Source: Streptomyces sp. D2-8 | GTDB taxonomy: Bacteria > Actinomycetota > Actinomycetes > Streptomycetales > Streptomycetaceae | DNA: 64,000 bases | Reading direction: 5' to 3' | Assembly (NCBI RefSeq): GCF_023184515.1 | Contig: NZ_JAAHBP010000009.1 | Span: forward strand, 124,001-188,000 | In this document: positions 50,453-59,330 of the stretch, piece after piece | How positions within the stretch are numbered: the stretch's first letter is position 1 | Layout: each line of letters starts with the position of its first letter | Made by a program: the position numbers and the translations under genes | Notes under the pieces: generated by a model | Databases searched by the model: none | What the model saw: only the letters and a program-made list of their open reading frames with translations | Told to the model about the DNA's origin: nothing

Positions 50453-52543
50453 GTGCGCAGCCTCACCCACACCACAGCAGCGGCCGCCGGAGTCCTCGCG
50501 GTGGTCGCCTCCCTGCTCGCCGCTCCCCCGGCGGTCGCCGCGGGCGCCCGGGACGTCACCGCCGACGTGCTGGCCGACCGGGACGTGACGCTCACCGGCG
50601 ACACGGCCGTCACCGTGCCGCCCGGGACGACGACGTACGACGGCGTGTTCCGCGGCGAGGGCACGCTCACGGTGCGCGGCAGCGGGACGCTGGTCCTGAC
50701 CGAGGACAGCGACTTCACACTCCCCCGGTCCCGGCAGGGGCAGCGGGTGCGGACGGCGGGCGGCAACCACCCGTACGTCACCGTCACCCGGCCCGATCCT
50801 CCTGCGGTCACGGTCGAGCGCGGCGCGACGCTCCAGTACGGCGACGGAGGCACGACGGGCCTGATCGGCCACTTCCCGTACAACACCCCGGCGTTCCGCC
50901 TCAACCAGGACAACATCCGGGTCGACGGCACGCTGCGCCTCTCCCTCAAGAGCGCCTACAACCTGGGCACGATCAGCGGCTCGGGCCTGATCACGCAGCC
51001 CAGGTTCCTCTGGGGCACGTGGGACCTCTCCGGCACCCACTCCTTCTCCGGGGTGATCGACAACGGCACGCAGGCGAACGCCGGGCGGCCCGAGTACGCG
51101 ACCTCGCTCCCGCGCGTCCGCAAGATCCTCAACCAGGGCACCTGGACGGTCGACACCCCGCTGGGCCGGACCGTCACGATGGGCATGGACTTCTACCAGC
51201 GGGAGTACGGCAGCGACATCAACGTCCAGTCCCGGCCGGGCGGCAAGGTGGTCCTGACCGGCCAGTACAGCTGGTCGGACCAGGGCGGCGACACGGACCC
51301 GTCGCTCAGCGACCCGGCCCTCAACTGGACGCCCGCCCGCAAGAACGTCAACAAGCGCGGCACCAACATCAAGGGCGCGAACGTCCGGTGGGGCGACGGC
51401 ACGACCGACAGGATCTTCATGCCGGGCACGGCGGAGACGGTCTACATCAACCTGCTGGCGGCCCGCTCGCGCTCCCGGCTGACCCTCGACTACAACGGCC
51501 CGGTGACGCTCGGCGCCCCCATCGGCGGCGGCAGATTCCACGACACCCTGTCGGCCCCCGGCGCCGGCGACGTCGTCATCGCGGGCACCCCCGGCAACGA
51601 CGTGACCTTCGCGGCCGTGCAGTACTACGACGGCTCCACGACAGTGGAGAAGGGCGCGGTCCTGCGCCTGGGCAGCGGCGAACGGGGCGGCGACGGCGAC
51701 CTGTACACGGGCGGCACCCACGACCGGCTCGTCAACGACGGCTCCCTGATCCTGCGCAACACCAGCAGACCCCTCACGCTCTCCCGCATCGACGGCAGCG
51801 GCTCCCTCACACAGTCGGGCGCCGCCACGACGACCCTGGCGGGCGGGGCGGTGACGTACACCGGGACGACCACGGTCTCCCGGGGCACGCTCGCGCTGCG
51901 CGGCGGAGCCACCCTCGCCCACAGCCGGTCGATCCGGCTCACCTCGGCCGGGGCCAGGCTGGACGCGAGCGGGTCGGGCCTGCGCGTGACAACGACGCTG
52001 ACCGGCAAGGGCACGGTACGGGGCGCGGTCACCAACGCGGGCACGGTCACAACGGGCCTCACCGTCAACGGCCCCTACACCCAGAGTCCGAAGGGCTCAC
52101 TGGTCCTACGGGACAAACCGCTGACGGTGACGGGGCCGGTCCGGCTGGCCGGGGACCTCGATGTCTCGGCCGCGCCCGGGGCCACTCGCGAGATCACCGT
52201 GCTCGACCACAGGGGCGAGGCGAGGACCTCGGGAACCTTCACCGGCCTCAAGGAGGGCGCCCGCCTGAAGCGGGCCGACACCACATACCGCATCAGCTAC
52301 CGGGGCGGCGACGGCAACGACGTCGTCCTCACGCCCGACAGGGCTCCCAGCCCGTCCCCCACGACCTCCGCACCATCCGCCGCAACCCCCCACAGCGCCG
52401 GCGCCTCTACCCGGGCCGGCTTCGGCTGGTGGCCCTACGCCCTCGGCGCCGCCCTGGTCATCAGCCTCGCGATACCGGTGGCGACGCGCCGGGGCCGGGG
52501 CGGTCGCCGGGGCGGGCGGCATGCGGGCCGCGCGCGGCAGTGA
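50453..52543 (+). CDS. Secreted beta-helix protein with autotransporter-type (PATR) repeats and C-terminal membrane anchor
   Basis: 696 residues from GTG at 50453, which opens a signal peptide (RSLTHTTAAAAGVLAVVASL, cleavage near AVAA); no good ribosome binding site precedes it, so a leaderless message is possible. The body is all beta: repeated strands such as GVFRGEGTLTVRGSGTLVLT, GTWDLSGTHSFSGVIDNGTQ and VQYYDGSTTVEKGAVLRLGS, and GTTTVSRGTLALRGGATLAH, the last two matching passenger-associated transport repeats of autotransporters. A Pro/Ser/Thr linker (about 620-650) leads to a final membrane helix (WWPYALGAALVISLAIPVAT) and an arginine-rich tail. This is a wall-facing adhesin or enzyme scaffold; a Gram-positive host excludes the autotransporter route itself. 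Confidence 0.8.
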   Translation: MRSLTHTTAAAAGVLAVVASLLAAPPAVAAGARDVTADVLADRDVTLTGDTAVTVPPGTTTYDGVFRGEGTLTVRGSGTLVLTEDSDFTLPRSRQGQRVRTAGGNHPYVTVTRPDPPAVTVERGATLQYGDGGTTGLIGHFPYNTPAFRLNQDNIRVDGTLRLSLKSAYNLGTISGSGLITQPRFLWGTWDLSGTHSFSGVIDNGTQANAGRPEYATSLPRVRKILNQGTWTVDTPLGRTVTMGMDFYQREYGSDINVQSRPGGKVVLTGQYSWSDQGGDTDPSLSDPALNWTPARKNVNKRGTNIKGANVRWGDGTTDRIFMPGTAETVYINLLAARSRSRLTLDYNGPVTLGAPIGGGRFHDTLSAPGAGDVVIAGTPGNDVTFAAVQYYDGSTTVEKGAVLRLGSGERGGDGDLYTGGTHDRLVNDGSLILRNTSRPLTLSRIDGSGSLTQSGAATTTLAGGAVTYTGTTTVSRGTLALRGGATLAHSRSIRLTSAGARLDASGSGLRVTTTLTGKGTVRGAVTNAGTVTTGLTVNGPYTQSPKGSLVLRDKPLTVTGPVRLAGDLDVSAAPGATREITVLDHRGEARTSGTFTGLKEGARLKRADTTYRISYRGGDGNDVVLTPDRAPSPSPTTSAPSAATPHSAGASTRAGFGWWPYALGAALVISLAIPVATRRGRGGRRGGRHAGRARQ

Positions 52544-52555
52544 CCGGCCCGGTGC

Positions 52556-52783
52556 TCACAGCTCGGACTCGCCCCACACCGTGACGTCCACCTCGTCCCC
52601 CACAGCCACCTTGCCGGGACGAAGTACCGGGTACTTCGTCCCGAAACCGACGCCGGCCAGGTACGCCAGGGCCAGGCTCCGTTCCCGGTAACGGAGTTCG
52701 GCCGCGACGGTGCCCTCGCCACCGTAGGCCACCGGCTTCTCGTCCGCCCGCGCCGGCATCAGTGACGCCAAAACACGCGACAC
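52556..52783 (-). CDS. Small hypothetical protein, possibly a C-terminal fragment
   Basis: 75 residues from 52783. The part VAYGGEGTVAAELRYRERSL, AYLAGVGFGTKYPVL, RPGKVAVGDEVDVTVWGES is protein-like and ends in a small beta-barrel pattern (V-x-x-GD-x-V-x-V) seen in MOSC and similar domains. The first 12 residues are less convincing, so this may be the tail of a longer lost gene. No operon partner is evident. Confidence 0.4.
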   Translation of the reverse strand: MSRVLASLMPARADEKPVAYGGEGTVAAELRYRERSLALAYLAGVGFGTKYPVLRPGKVAVGDEVDVTVWGESEL

Positions 52784-52813
52784 CGCATGCGAACTGTGGG
52801 AACGTCACCCGCG

Positions 52814-53329
52814 ATGACACAGCGAACCGATACACCCCCCGCGTGGGACGAACGTACGCAGCTGGCCACCTTTCTGGATTACGCCCGCGACACGGCGCGA
52901 GCCAAGTGTGAGGGCGTGTCCGAGGAAGATGCCCGCAAGGCACCGCTCCCGAATTCACCGTTGATGACGATATGCGGGCTGATCAGCCACCTGCGATGGG
53001 TCGAGCATCACTGGGTCCAGGTGATGTTTCTCGGCGAGGAGCCCGAGGGGCCGCTCACGGCGGCGACCGACGACGACCCCGATCCCGAGATGCGGACGGC
53101 CGTCGACATCCCGTTGCCCCGGCTTCTCGCCGAGTACGAGGAACAGAGCGCCCGCTACCGCCGCCTGGTGGCCGAGCGCGACCTGAACTCAACGGCCGAG
53201 CGACCTCTCGGCGACGGCCGCCACGTGGACCTGCGCTGGGTGGTCCTCCACCTCATCGAGGAGATTTCCCGCCACAACGGTCACCTCGATGTCGTACGTG
53301 AACTCGTCGACGGACAGACCGGCGTCTAG
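52814..53329 (+). CDS. DinB-fold (DUF664/mycothiol transferase-like) protein
   Basis: 171 residues from ATG at 52814. Four long helices carry the pattern of the DinB/mycothiol-dependent enzyme fold: TFLDYARDTARAKCEGVSEE, ICGLISHLRWVEHHWVQVM and VLHLIEEISRHNGHLDVVRE. The metal-binding histidines in LRWVEHHW and SRHNGHLD are intact. Members of this subfamily in Streptomyces are annotated as mycothiol transferases or only as DinB family; the substrate is unknown. It ends 12 bases from the convergent APC permease gene. Confidence 0.88.
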   Translation: MTQRTDTPPAWDERTQLATFLDYARDTARAKCEGVSEEDARKAPLPNSPLMTICGLISHLRWVEHHWVQVMFLGEEPEGPLTAATDDDPDPEMRTAVDIPLPRLLAEYEEQSARYRRLVAERDLNSTAERPLGDGRHVDLRWVVLHLIEEISRHNGHLDVVRELVDGQTGV

Positions 53330-53341
53330 CTGCAACACGCT

Positions 53342-54736
53342 TCAGGCGGCCGCCTCCCGCCGCCCCCGCAGCCACACGTACACCGGGATCCCGGCGAACA
53401 GGAACAGCACCCCCTGGTAGACGGCCGCGTACCCGGCACCGGCGATCAGCCAGAAGGAGAAGCCGAAGGAGAGGACGGCGACGATCAGGTCGCGGATCAG
53501 GCCCGCGGGGCGAACGCGGTCGCGGGTGCCGCGGGCCAGCCAGTACAGCTGGGCCGCCGCCGACAGCAGGTAGGGCACGCAGCCGGTGAACGTCGTGATC
53601 AGGACGAGGACGCGGAACGTGGTGTCCGGGCCGGCCGTGTAGTTGAGGGCGATGAGGAGGCTGCCGAGGACCGCGCAGGCCCACACCCCGAAGCCGGGGA
53701 CGCCGCCCTTGCCGACGCGGGCGAAGGGCGCGGGGAAGAGGCCGTCGCGGGCGGCGGCGTACGGCATCTGCGCGGCCATGAGGATCCAGCCGTTGAGGCA
53801 GCCGGTGATCGAGGCGACGGCGACCAGGGCGATGGCGATGCCGCCCCAGCCGCCACCGGTGATGGCGTTGACGGCATCGGCGAACGGGGCGCCGGAGTCG
53901 ACGAGTTCGCTGTGCGGGACCAGTCCGAAGACGGCGATCGTGCCGAGGACGTAGACGAGGGCGGAGGCCAGCGTGCCGAGGACGCTCGCCCGGCCGACCG
54001 TGCGCTCGGGGTCGCGGACCTCGCCCGCGCTGACCGCGGCCGACTCGACCCCGAGGAAGCTGTACAGCAGCAGCGCGGCGGAGGCGGCGAGCGCGCCGGA
54101 GACGCTCTCGCCGGAGGCGTTGAACGGGCCGAAGTTGTCCGCGTCGACGAAGAACAGGCCGACCGTGGCGAGCAGGAGCAGCGGTACGAACTTCAGGACC
54201 GTGGAGACGACCTGCACCGCGCCGACCCACCGGGTGCCCGCGAAGTTCGCCGCCGCGGGGAGCCAGAGGGCGGCCATGGCGACGGCTGCCTGGAGGGCGT
54301 GGTTGCCGTGCAGGGGTATCAGGACGTCGACGTAGCCGACGACCGCGACGGCCAGGGCGGCGATGCTGACCCAGCACATCGTCCAGTAGGACCAGGCCGA
54401 CAGGAACCCGGCGAACTCGCCGAAGGCGTCGCGCGGGTAGACGTACAGACCGCCGGTGACCGGGCTGCGCCGCGCCAGCCTGCCGAAGAGCAGCGCGAGC
54501 AGGACGGCCCCGACCGAGAGCACGAGGAAGGCGAGCAGGCTGATCGTGCCGTACGGGGCGACGGTGGCGGGCAGGGCGAAGATGCCGCCGCCGATGATGT
54601 TGCCCATGACGAGGGCCGTGGCGGCGGCGAGGCCGAAGGTGCGACGGGGAGCGGGGGCCGGGGTGGCGGCCTCGCCCGGCTCTGCGGTTCCGGATCCGGC
54701 GGGCTCGGCGGCCTCGGCGGAGCTGGGGACGGTCAT
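53342..54736 (-). CDS. APC superfamily amino acid permease
   Basis: 464 residues from ATG at 54736. A polar Ala/Glu/Pro-rich cytoplasmic N-terminus (about 1-32) leads to 12 membrane segments. Helix 1 has the family signature GLAAATALVMGNIIGGGIFA with the unwound glycine stretch that binds the amino-acid carboxylate, and SFLGVESAAVSAGEVRDPER, the helix 6 region and following loop, is typical of APC antiporter-like members. The substrate is unknown. It is divergent from the homocysteine methyltransferase gene, and a role in S-methylmethionine uptake beside mmuM, as for MmuP in E. coli, is possible from position alone. Confidence 0.88.
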   Translation of the reverse strand: MTVPSSAEAAEPAGSGTAEPGEAATPAPAPRRTFGLAAATALVMGNIIGGGIFALPATVAPYGTISLLAFLVLSVGAVLLALLFGRLARRSPVTGGLYVYPRDAFGEFAGFLSAWSYWTMCWVSIAALAVAVVGYVDVLIPLHGNHALQAAVAMAALWLPAAANFAGTRWVGAVQVVSTVLKFVPLLLLATVGLFFVDADNFGPFNASGESVSGALAASAALLLYSFLGVESAAVSAGEVRDPERTVGRASVLGTLASALVYVLGTIAVFGLVPHSELVDSGAPFADAVNAITGGGWGGIAIALVAVASITGCLNGWILMAAQMPYAAARDGLFPAPFARVGKGGVPGFGVWACAVLGSLLIALNYTAGPDTTFRVLVLITTFTGCVPYLLSAAAQLYWLARGTRDRVRPAGLIRDLIVAVLSFGFSFWLIAGAGYAAVYQGVLFLFAGIPVYVWLRGRREAAA

Positions 54737-54866
54737 GGGCGTTCCTGACGAGCGGAGGGGGGAGGGCCGTGATCGTAACCCGTCGTCCCACATGCTGGTC
54801 GACCTGTTCATACACTGGACACAACCGGCTGGGGTTCACCGCCTGTTCTCGACTACCGTCGTCGGC

Positions 54867-55778
54867 ATGACCAGCACCCTCACCCTCGCCGAAGCCCTCG
54901 CCGCAGGGACGGTCGTCCTCGACGGCGGCATGTCCAACCAGCTCGAGTCGGCCGGGCACGACCTGAGCGACGAGCTGTGGTCGGCGCGGCTGCTCGCCGA
55001 ACAGCCGGAGGCGGTGACCGAGGCGCACCTCGCCTACTTCCGGGCGGGTGCGGACGTGGCGATCACCTCCAGCTACCAGGCCACGTTCGAGGGGTTCGCC
55101 AAGCGCGGGATCGACCACGACCGGGCGGCCGAACTCATGGCACTGAGCGTGGAGTCGGCCCGGGAAGCGGCCCGGCGGGCGCGCGTCTCGCGGCCCCTGT
55201 GGGTGGCGGCCTCGGCCGGTCCGTACGGGGCGATGCTCGCGGACGGTTCGGAGTACCGGGGGCGCTACGGGCTGAGCGTGGACGAGCTGGAGCATTTCCA
55301 CCGACCGCGCCTGGAGGTGCTGGCCGCGGCCCGCCCCGACGTCCTCGCGCTGGAGACGGTCCCGGACGCCGACGAGGCCACGGCCCTGCTACGGGCGGTG
55401 CGCGGGCTCGGGGTGCCGGCCTGGCTGACGTACTCCGTCGCCGGTGGCCGCACGCGCGCCGGGCAGCCGCTGGAGGAGGCCTTCGCCCTGGCCGCCGAGG
55501 CGGACGAGGTGATCGCGGTCGGGGTGAACTGCTGTGCGCCGGAGGAGGTGGACGCCGCGGCCGCGACGGCGGCGCGGGTCACCGGCAAGCCGGTCGTCGT
55601 CTATCCCAACAGCGGCGAGACCTGGGACGCCGAGGCACGCGCCTGGGCCGGCCGCTCGACCTTCACCGTCGGCCAGGTGAAGGGCTGGCAGCAGGCGGGG
55701 GCCCGGCTGATCGGCGGCTGCTGCCGGGTGGGGCCGGACGGCATCTCGGGCATCGCGGGGACGCTGAGGGCGGCGTAG
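54867..55778 (+). CDS. mmuM: Homocysteine S-methyltransferase
   Basis: 303 residues from ATG at 54867, without a clear ribosome binding site, so possibly leaderless. It makes methionine by moving a methyl group from S-methylmethionine or SAM to homocysteine. The zinc cysteines are present: Cys222/Cys223 in VGVNCCAPEE and Cys285/Cys286 in LIGGCCRVGP. The N-terminal VLDGGMSNQLESAGHDLSDE and the ITSSYQATFEGF block are typical of MmuM. It is divergent from an APC permease, which may supply the methyl donor (inference). Confidence 0.92.
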   Translation: MTSTLTLAEALAAGTVVLDGGMSNQLESAGHDLSDELWSARLLAEQPEAVTEAHLAYFRAGADVAITSSYQATFEGFAKRGIDHDRAAELMALSVESAREAARRARVSRPLWVAASAGPYGAMLADGSEYRGRYGLSVDELEHFHRPRLEVLAAARPDVLALETVPDADEATALLRAVRGLGVPAWLTYSVAGGRTRAGQPLEEAFALAAEADEVIAVGVNCCAPEEVDAAAATAARVTGKPVVVYPNSGETWDAEARAWAGRSTFTVGQVKGWQQAGARLIGGCCRVGPDGISGIAGTLRAA

Positions 55779-55921
55779 CGCGACGGCACCCCGCGCTGCC
55801 CCAGCGGTGCGCGCACACCTTCGACGACATCCCGGCACCCACGTGGTGGTGAGGGACTCGGTGGGCCGGCCCCGGTCGCGCCGGCCGCTCGTGCGCGGCC
55901 CGCTCGCCGGTGTGGGCGCCG

Positions 55922-57526
55922 TCAGCGGCGTCGGAGGGCGCCCGAGCGGCGGAGTCGCCGTACGGCCGACCGCAGTTCCGTACCGCGGGCGGGCGACACG
56001 TCGGCCGGGATCGCGGGGGGTGTGGGTTCCGGGGGCCTGAGGGCGTCGGCCTTCCAGAGGGCGAGTTCGCGGTCCCGGGGGCCGTAGGCGGTGTAGGCCG
56101 TGCCGTCCTCGGCGTCGGGTGCGCGGTCCCCGAACACCCGCACCGGGTGCGTGTCGTCCCAGCGTTCCCAGCCCGGGTCGCCGTCCGTCGCGAACCGCAC
56201 CCAGGCCGCGTGCATGGCGTCCGCCAGTTCCCGCGGCGCGCCCTCCCCCGCCAGCTTCCGGGACTCCGCGACCTCCCCGGTGTCGAAGACGAAGCCCAGC
56301 TCCAGCGCGTGGCAGGCACCGAGGTCGGGCAGGTTCGAGGGCCAGGCGAACTCGTAGACGTACGAAGGTTCCGTGCGGGCGTCGGCCAGGCGGTGCAGGG
56401 GGATACGGAGCAGGTGGTCGGTGACGAGCTGGCCGACGATCTCCGCCGCGCCGGCCTCGGGGTGCAGCGTGCGATAGCCGCGCGGGACCTCGCTGCCGCA
56501 GTGGCAGCGGGCCATGGCACCGGCGAGGGCGACGGCTCCGAGGCGGTCGACGCGCTCCAGAAGGCCGCCGGGCACCAGCCACAGCCGGTGCTCGTCGCGG
56601 GTCCAGCCCAGCAGCAGCTCGACGCCGGGGGCCGCGCCGCCGTCCGTGAGGGCCTCCAGGGGGTCACGGGGGACGACGTCACCGTCTGTGACGATCCCGA
56701 AGGCGGGGCCGCCGACCACCGGGCTGCTCAGTTTCCCCACTTCGGCCTGGGTGCGCAGCAGCAGATCGCGGTCCACGGCGGCGAATGCCTCGGCGGTGGC
56801 GGGGATCTTCAGCCGGGAGGCCATACGGCGGACCATCCGCCGTACCTTGGCCCGCTCGGACGCCTCGGGCGGCCCGCTCTGCAGAACGGCCCGGCGGACC
56901 AGCCCCTGGGTCTGCGGGGCGGCGATGAGGGCGCCGATGCTGATCGCCCCGGCGGACTGGCCGAAGAGCGTGATGCGGCCGGGGTCGCCGCCGAACGCCT
57001 CGATGGCCTCGTGCACCCAGGTCAGGGCGGCGATCTGGTCGCGCAGGCCGGGGTTGGGGGGCGTGTCCGGGAACAGTCCGTAGCCCTCGACGCCCAGCCG
57101 GTAGTTGATGGAGACACAGACCACGCCGTCGCGGGCGAAGGCATGACCGTCGTAGACCGGTACGGCCGAAGACCCCCTGGTCAGGGCGCCGCCGTGGAGC
57201 CAGACGAGGACGGGGAGGCGGGCTCGGGGGTCGGGCTGCGGGGTCCAGACGTTGAGGTTGAGGCAGTCGTCACCGGGCACGACCGGGTCGGACAGGTAGG
57301 GGGCGAAGGCGTCGGAGTACGGCGGTTTCGGCGCCGTGGGGCCGAAGGTGGCGGCATCGCGGACACCGTCCCAGGGGGGCAGGGGCACGGGCGGGCGGAA
57401 GCGGCGGGGGCCGAAGGGAGGGGCTGCGTACGGGATACCGCGGAAGACCGCGACTCCCCGCTCGTACCGGCCCCGCAGAGCACCACAGGGCGTGCTCACC
57501 ACGGGGTCCGCCTGGTCTGCCGTCAT
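55922..57526 (-). CDS. Type-B carboxylesterase
   Basis: 534 residues from ATG at 57526, behind GAGGAGG. The alpha/beta hydrolase fold shows the type-B signature: VFRGIPYAAPPFGPRRF, DDCLNLNVWTP, the oxyanion loop LVWLHGGALTRGS, and nucleophile Ser191 in ITLFGQSAGAISIGAL. It lacks a signal peptide, so it is cytosolic and would hydrolyse carboxylic esters of unknown kind. It is divergent from the LacI regulator with a 366-base region rich in repeats between them, so it is a candidate target of that regulator. Confidence 0.9.
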   Translation of the reverse strand: MTADQADPVVSTPCGALRGRYERGVAVFRGIPYAAPPFGPRRFRPPVPLPPWDGVRDAATFGPTAPKPPYSDAFAPYLSDPVVPGDDCLNLNVWTPQPDPRARLPVLVWLHGGALTRGSSAVPVYDGHAFARDGVVCVSINYRLGVEGYGLFPDTPPNPGLRDQIAALTWVHEAIEAFGGDPGRITLFGQSAGAISIGALIAAPQTQGLVRRAVLQSGPPEASERAKVRRMVRRMASRLKIPATAEAFAAVDRDLLLRTQAEVGKLSSPVVGGPAFGIVTDGDVVPRDPLEALTDGGAAPGVELLLGWTRDEHRLWLVPGGLLERVDRLGAVALAGAMARCHCGSEVPRGYRTLHPEAGAAEIVGQLVTDHLLRIPLHRLADARTEPSYVYEFAWPSNLPDLGACHALELGFVFDTGEVAESRKLAGEGAPRELADAMHAAWVRFATDGDPGWERWDDTHPVRVFGDRAPDAEDGTAYTAYGPRDRELALWKADALRPPEPTPPAIPADVSPARGTELRSAVRRLRRSGALRRR

Positions 57527-57613
57527 ACGTCCACCAGCCTCCTCACCGCGCTCGTGCACCGTGAAGATCAGAGCAACTCATTGTGGCCCGGTATTCCGGT
57601 GCACGAGCGGGCG

Positions 57614-57662
57614 TGAGGGCTGTTCGGCGTACACGGTCACTGTGCGTACACGGTCGCTGTGC
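57614..57662. repeat. 17-bp tandem repeat in the carboxylesterase/LacI intergenic region
   Basis: GTACACGGTCRCTGTGC occurs at 57629-57645 and 57646-57662, followed by a partial inverted copy (GTGCACAGCGAC). The block TGAGGGCTGTTCGGCGT just before it recurs, with two extra bases, near 57704. Confidence 0.75.
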
Positions 57663-57724
57663 GTGCACAGCGACTCGGTGTGCACGGCTACTTCACACCT
57701 GACTGAGGGCGCTGTTCGGCGTTT

Positions 57725-57857
57725 CGAAAGTTTTGACCGGCGTGAAGCAGTGAATTCAGGTGTCTTCCCGACGTCCTGCGCCGCACCTACAGTAGGAAGC
57801 GCTTTCTGCCCGGCCGGACCTCGTGACCGCCGTGTGCAGCGCTGGTCGAAACTTTCC
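57725..57857 (+). promoter_or_regulatory. Three LacI-type operator candidates before the LacI gene
   Basis: CGAAAGTTTTG at 57725-57735 and CGAAACTTTCC at 57847-57857 are each one base from the palindromic CGAAASTTTCG pattern I associate with Streptomyces xylan/arabinan LacI regulators. Between them lies GGAAGCGCTTTCT (57795-57807), sharing 11 bases with the pectin-locus site at 31975. Autoregulation is likely. Confidence 0.6.
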
Positions 57858-57892
57858 ACGGCTCCCGGGCGGGCCGGAGAGGTGGGTTCCCG

Positions 57893-58936
57893 ATGGTCCG
57901 TACGGCGAGTGCGAGCGTGGCCGCCGGTCCGACGCTGGCGGTCGTGGCGCGCGAGGCGGGGGTGTCGGTGCCGACCGCGTCGAAGGTGGTCAACGGCCGC
58001 GAGGACGTGGCACCCGAGACCCGCCGCCGCGTGACCGAGGCCCTCGACCGGCTCGGATACGTGCGCAGACCCCGCTTCGACGCGGCCAAGCCGCCCCGGC
58101 TGGTCGATCTGGTCGTGCACTCGCTGGAGAGCTCCTGGTCGGGCGCGGTGCTGCACGGGGTGGAGGAGGCGGCGCACGACGCGGGTCTGGAGGTGGTGGT
58201 GTCGGCGGCGCTGATCCGCTCCCGGGTCGGCCGCCCGGAGCGCGGCTGGCTGGACAAGCTGGTCGCGCGGGGCTCCTCCGGGGTCCTCTTCAACCTGGCC
58301 GAGCTCAGCGACTCGCAGTACGCGTGGCTGGAGCAGCACCGCATCCCGTTCGTGATGATCGACCCGGTGCAGGAACCGCCGGAGGGCGTGGTGTCGGTGG
58401 GAGCGTCGAACTGGCAGGGCGGTCTGACGGCCACGGAGCATCTGCTGTCGCTCGGGCACGAGCGGGTCGCCGTCATCGCCGGTTCCCGGCGCACGATGTG
58501 CAGCAGTGCGCGGGTCGCCGGGTACCGCTCGGCGCTCGCGTCGGCCGGGGTCCGGCACCGCGCCGAGTACGTCCGGCACGCCGGTTTCGACGAGGGCGTG
58601 GCCCACCGCCGCATGCGGGAACTCCTCGACCTGCCCGAGCCGCCGACCGCCGTCTTCGTCTGCTCGGACCGGATGGCGCTGGGTGTCTACGAGGCCCTGG
58701 CCGAAAGGGGGTTGAGGGTACCGGACGACATCAGTGTGGTCGGCTTCGACGACCTGCCCGAGGCCCGCTGGGCCTCCCCCGGCCTGACCACCGTCCGCCA
58801 GCCGCTGTCCGAGATGGCCGCGACGGCCCTGCGGTCGCTGCTGCGCATGATGGACGGCCATCACCCGGAGAGCACGCGGACGGAGTTGTCGACGCGGCTG
58901 GTGGAACGGGCGAGTACGGCGGCGCCGCGCGCCTAG
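57893..58936 (+). CDS. LacI family transcriptional regulator
   Basis: 347 residues from ATG at 57893, preceded by GAGAGG. The N-terminal HTH and hinge are clear (LAVVAREAGVSVPTASKVVN, RRRVTEALDRLGYVRRP). The periplasmic-binding-like core follows with SGVLFNLAELSDSQYAWLEQ, the HERVAVIAGS dimer region, FVCSDRMALGVYEALAERGL and ISVVGFDDLPEARWASPGLT. Members with this pattern mostly respond to plant cell-wall sugars such as xylose or arabinose oligomers. No glycosidase gene is adjacent, but its operator-like sites resemble those at the rhamnogalacturonan locus. Confidence 0.92.
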   Translation: MVRTASASVAAGPTLAVVAREAGVSVPTASKVVNGREDVAPETRRRVTEALDRLGYVRRPRFDAAKPPRLVDLVVHSLESSWSGAVLHGVEEAAHDAGLEVVVSAALIRSRVGRPERGWLDKLVARGSSGVLFNLAELSDSQYAWLEQHRIPFVMIDPVQEPPEGVVSVGASNWQGGLTATEHLLSLGHERVAVIAGSRRTMCSSARVAGYRSALASAGVRHRAEYVRHAGFDEGVAHRRMRELLDLPEPPTAVFVCSDRMALGVYEALAERGLRVPDDISVVGFDDLPEARWASPGLTTVRQPLSEMAATALRSLLRMMDGHHPESTRTELSTRLVERASTAAPRA

Positions 58937-59039
58937 GAGGTACTCCCGGCCGACGGCCCGGGACGTACTCCCGGCCGCCGCCGCAGCGGTCGGGCCTCGG
59001 CGCGTGGTCGTGCGGGTGTCTGCCGCACACCCCTTGGGG

Positions 59040-59174
59040 CTGTTCGGGGGCCGCCGGGTCCTCGCTGGCGGGCACCTCGAAGTCCCCGAAGCTGCGCAGG
59101 GCGGCGATGCCGGCCGGGATGGAGTCGTGGCGGTAGCCGGTGGTGCGGGTGTGGACGAGCAGTCGGGGTGCCAT
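59040..59174 (-). pseudogene. N-terminal remnant of a ThuA-domain protein
   Basis: From ATG 59174 the minus strand reads APRLLVHTRTTGYRHDSIPA, GIAALRSFGDFEVPASEDPA, the exact start of Streptomyces ThuA-like proteins (trehalose-utilisation family, glutamine-amidotransferase-like fold). Homology ends after about 45 residues; the remaining frame is not protein-like. About 200 residues of the gene are missing. Confidence 0.7.
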
Positions 59175-59330
59175 GGCATGCGAACCCAGGAGATCCGGGG
59201 CCGCCGGCAGGCTGCCGCGGCGACCGAAATTTTCGGGCCCGGCGCGGCCGAACGGCCACCGCGGGGCGTCCGGCACGGGGCGTCCGTTTTCTTCAAGACC
59301 GGGCGTCGCGGGTCGGCCTACGGTGGCTCC

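Noticed and set aside
52556..52783. MOSC-domain protein
   Set aside because: Only the end pattern resembles MOSC; the cysteine-containing core is absent, so the entry is kept as hypothetical.
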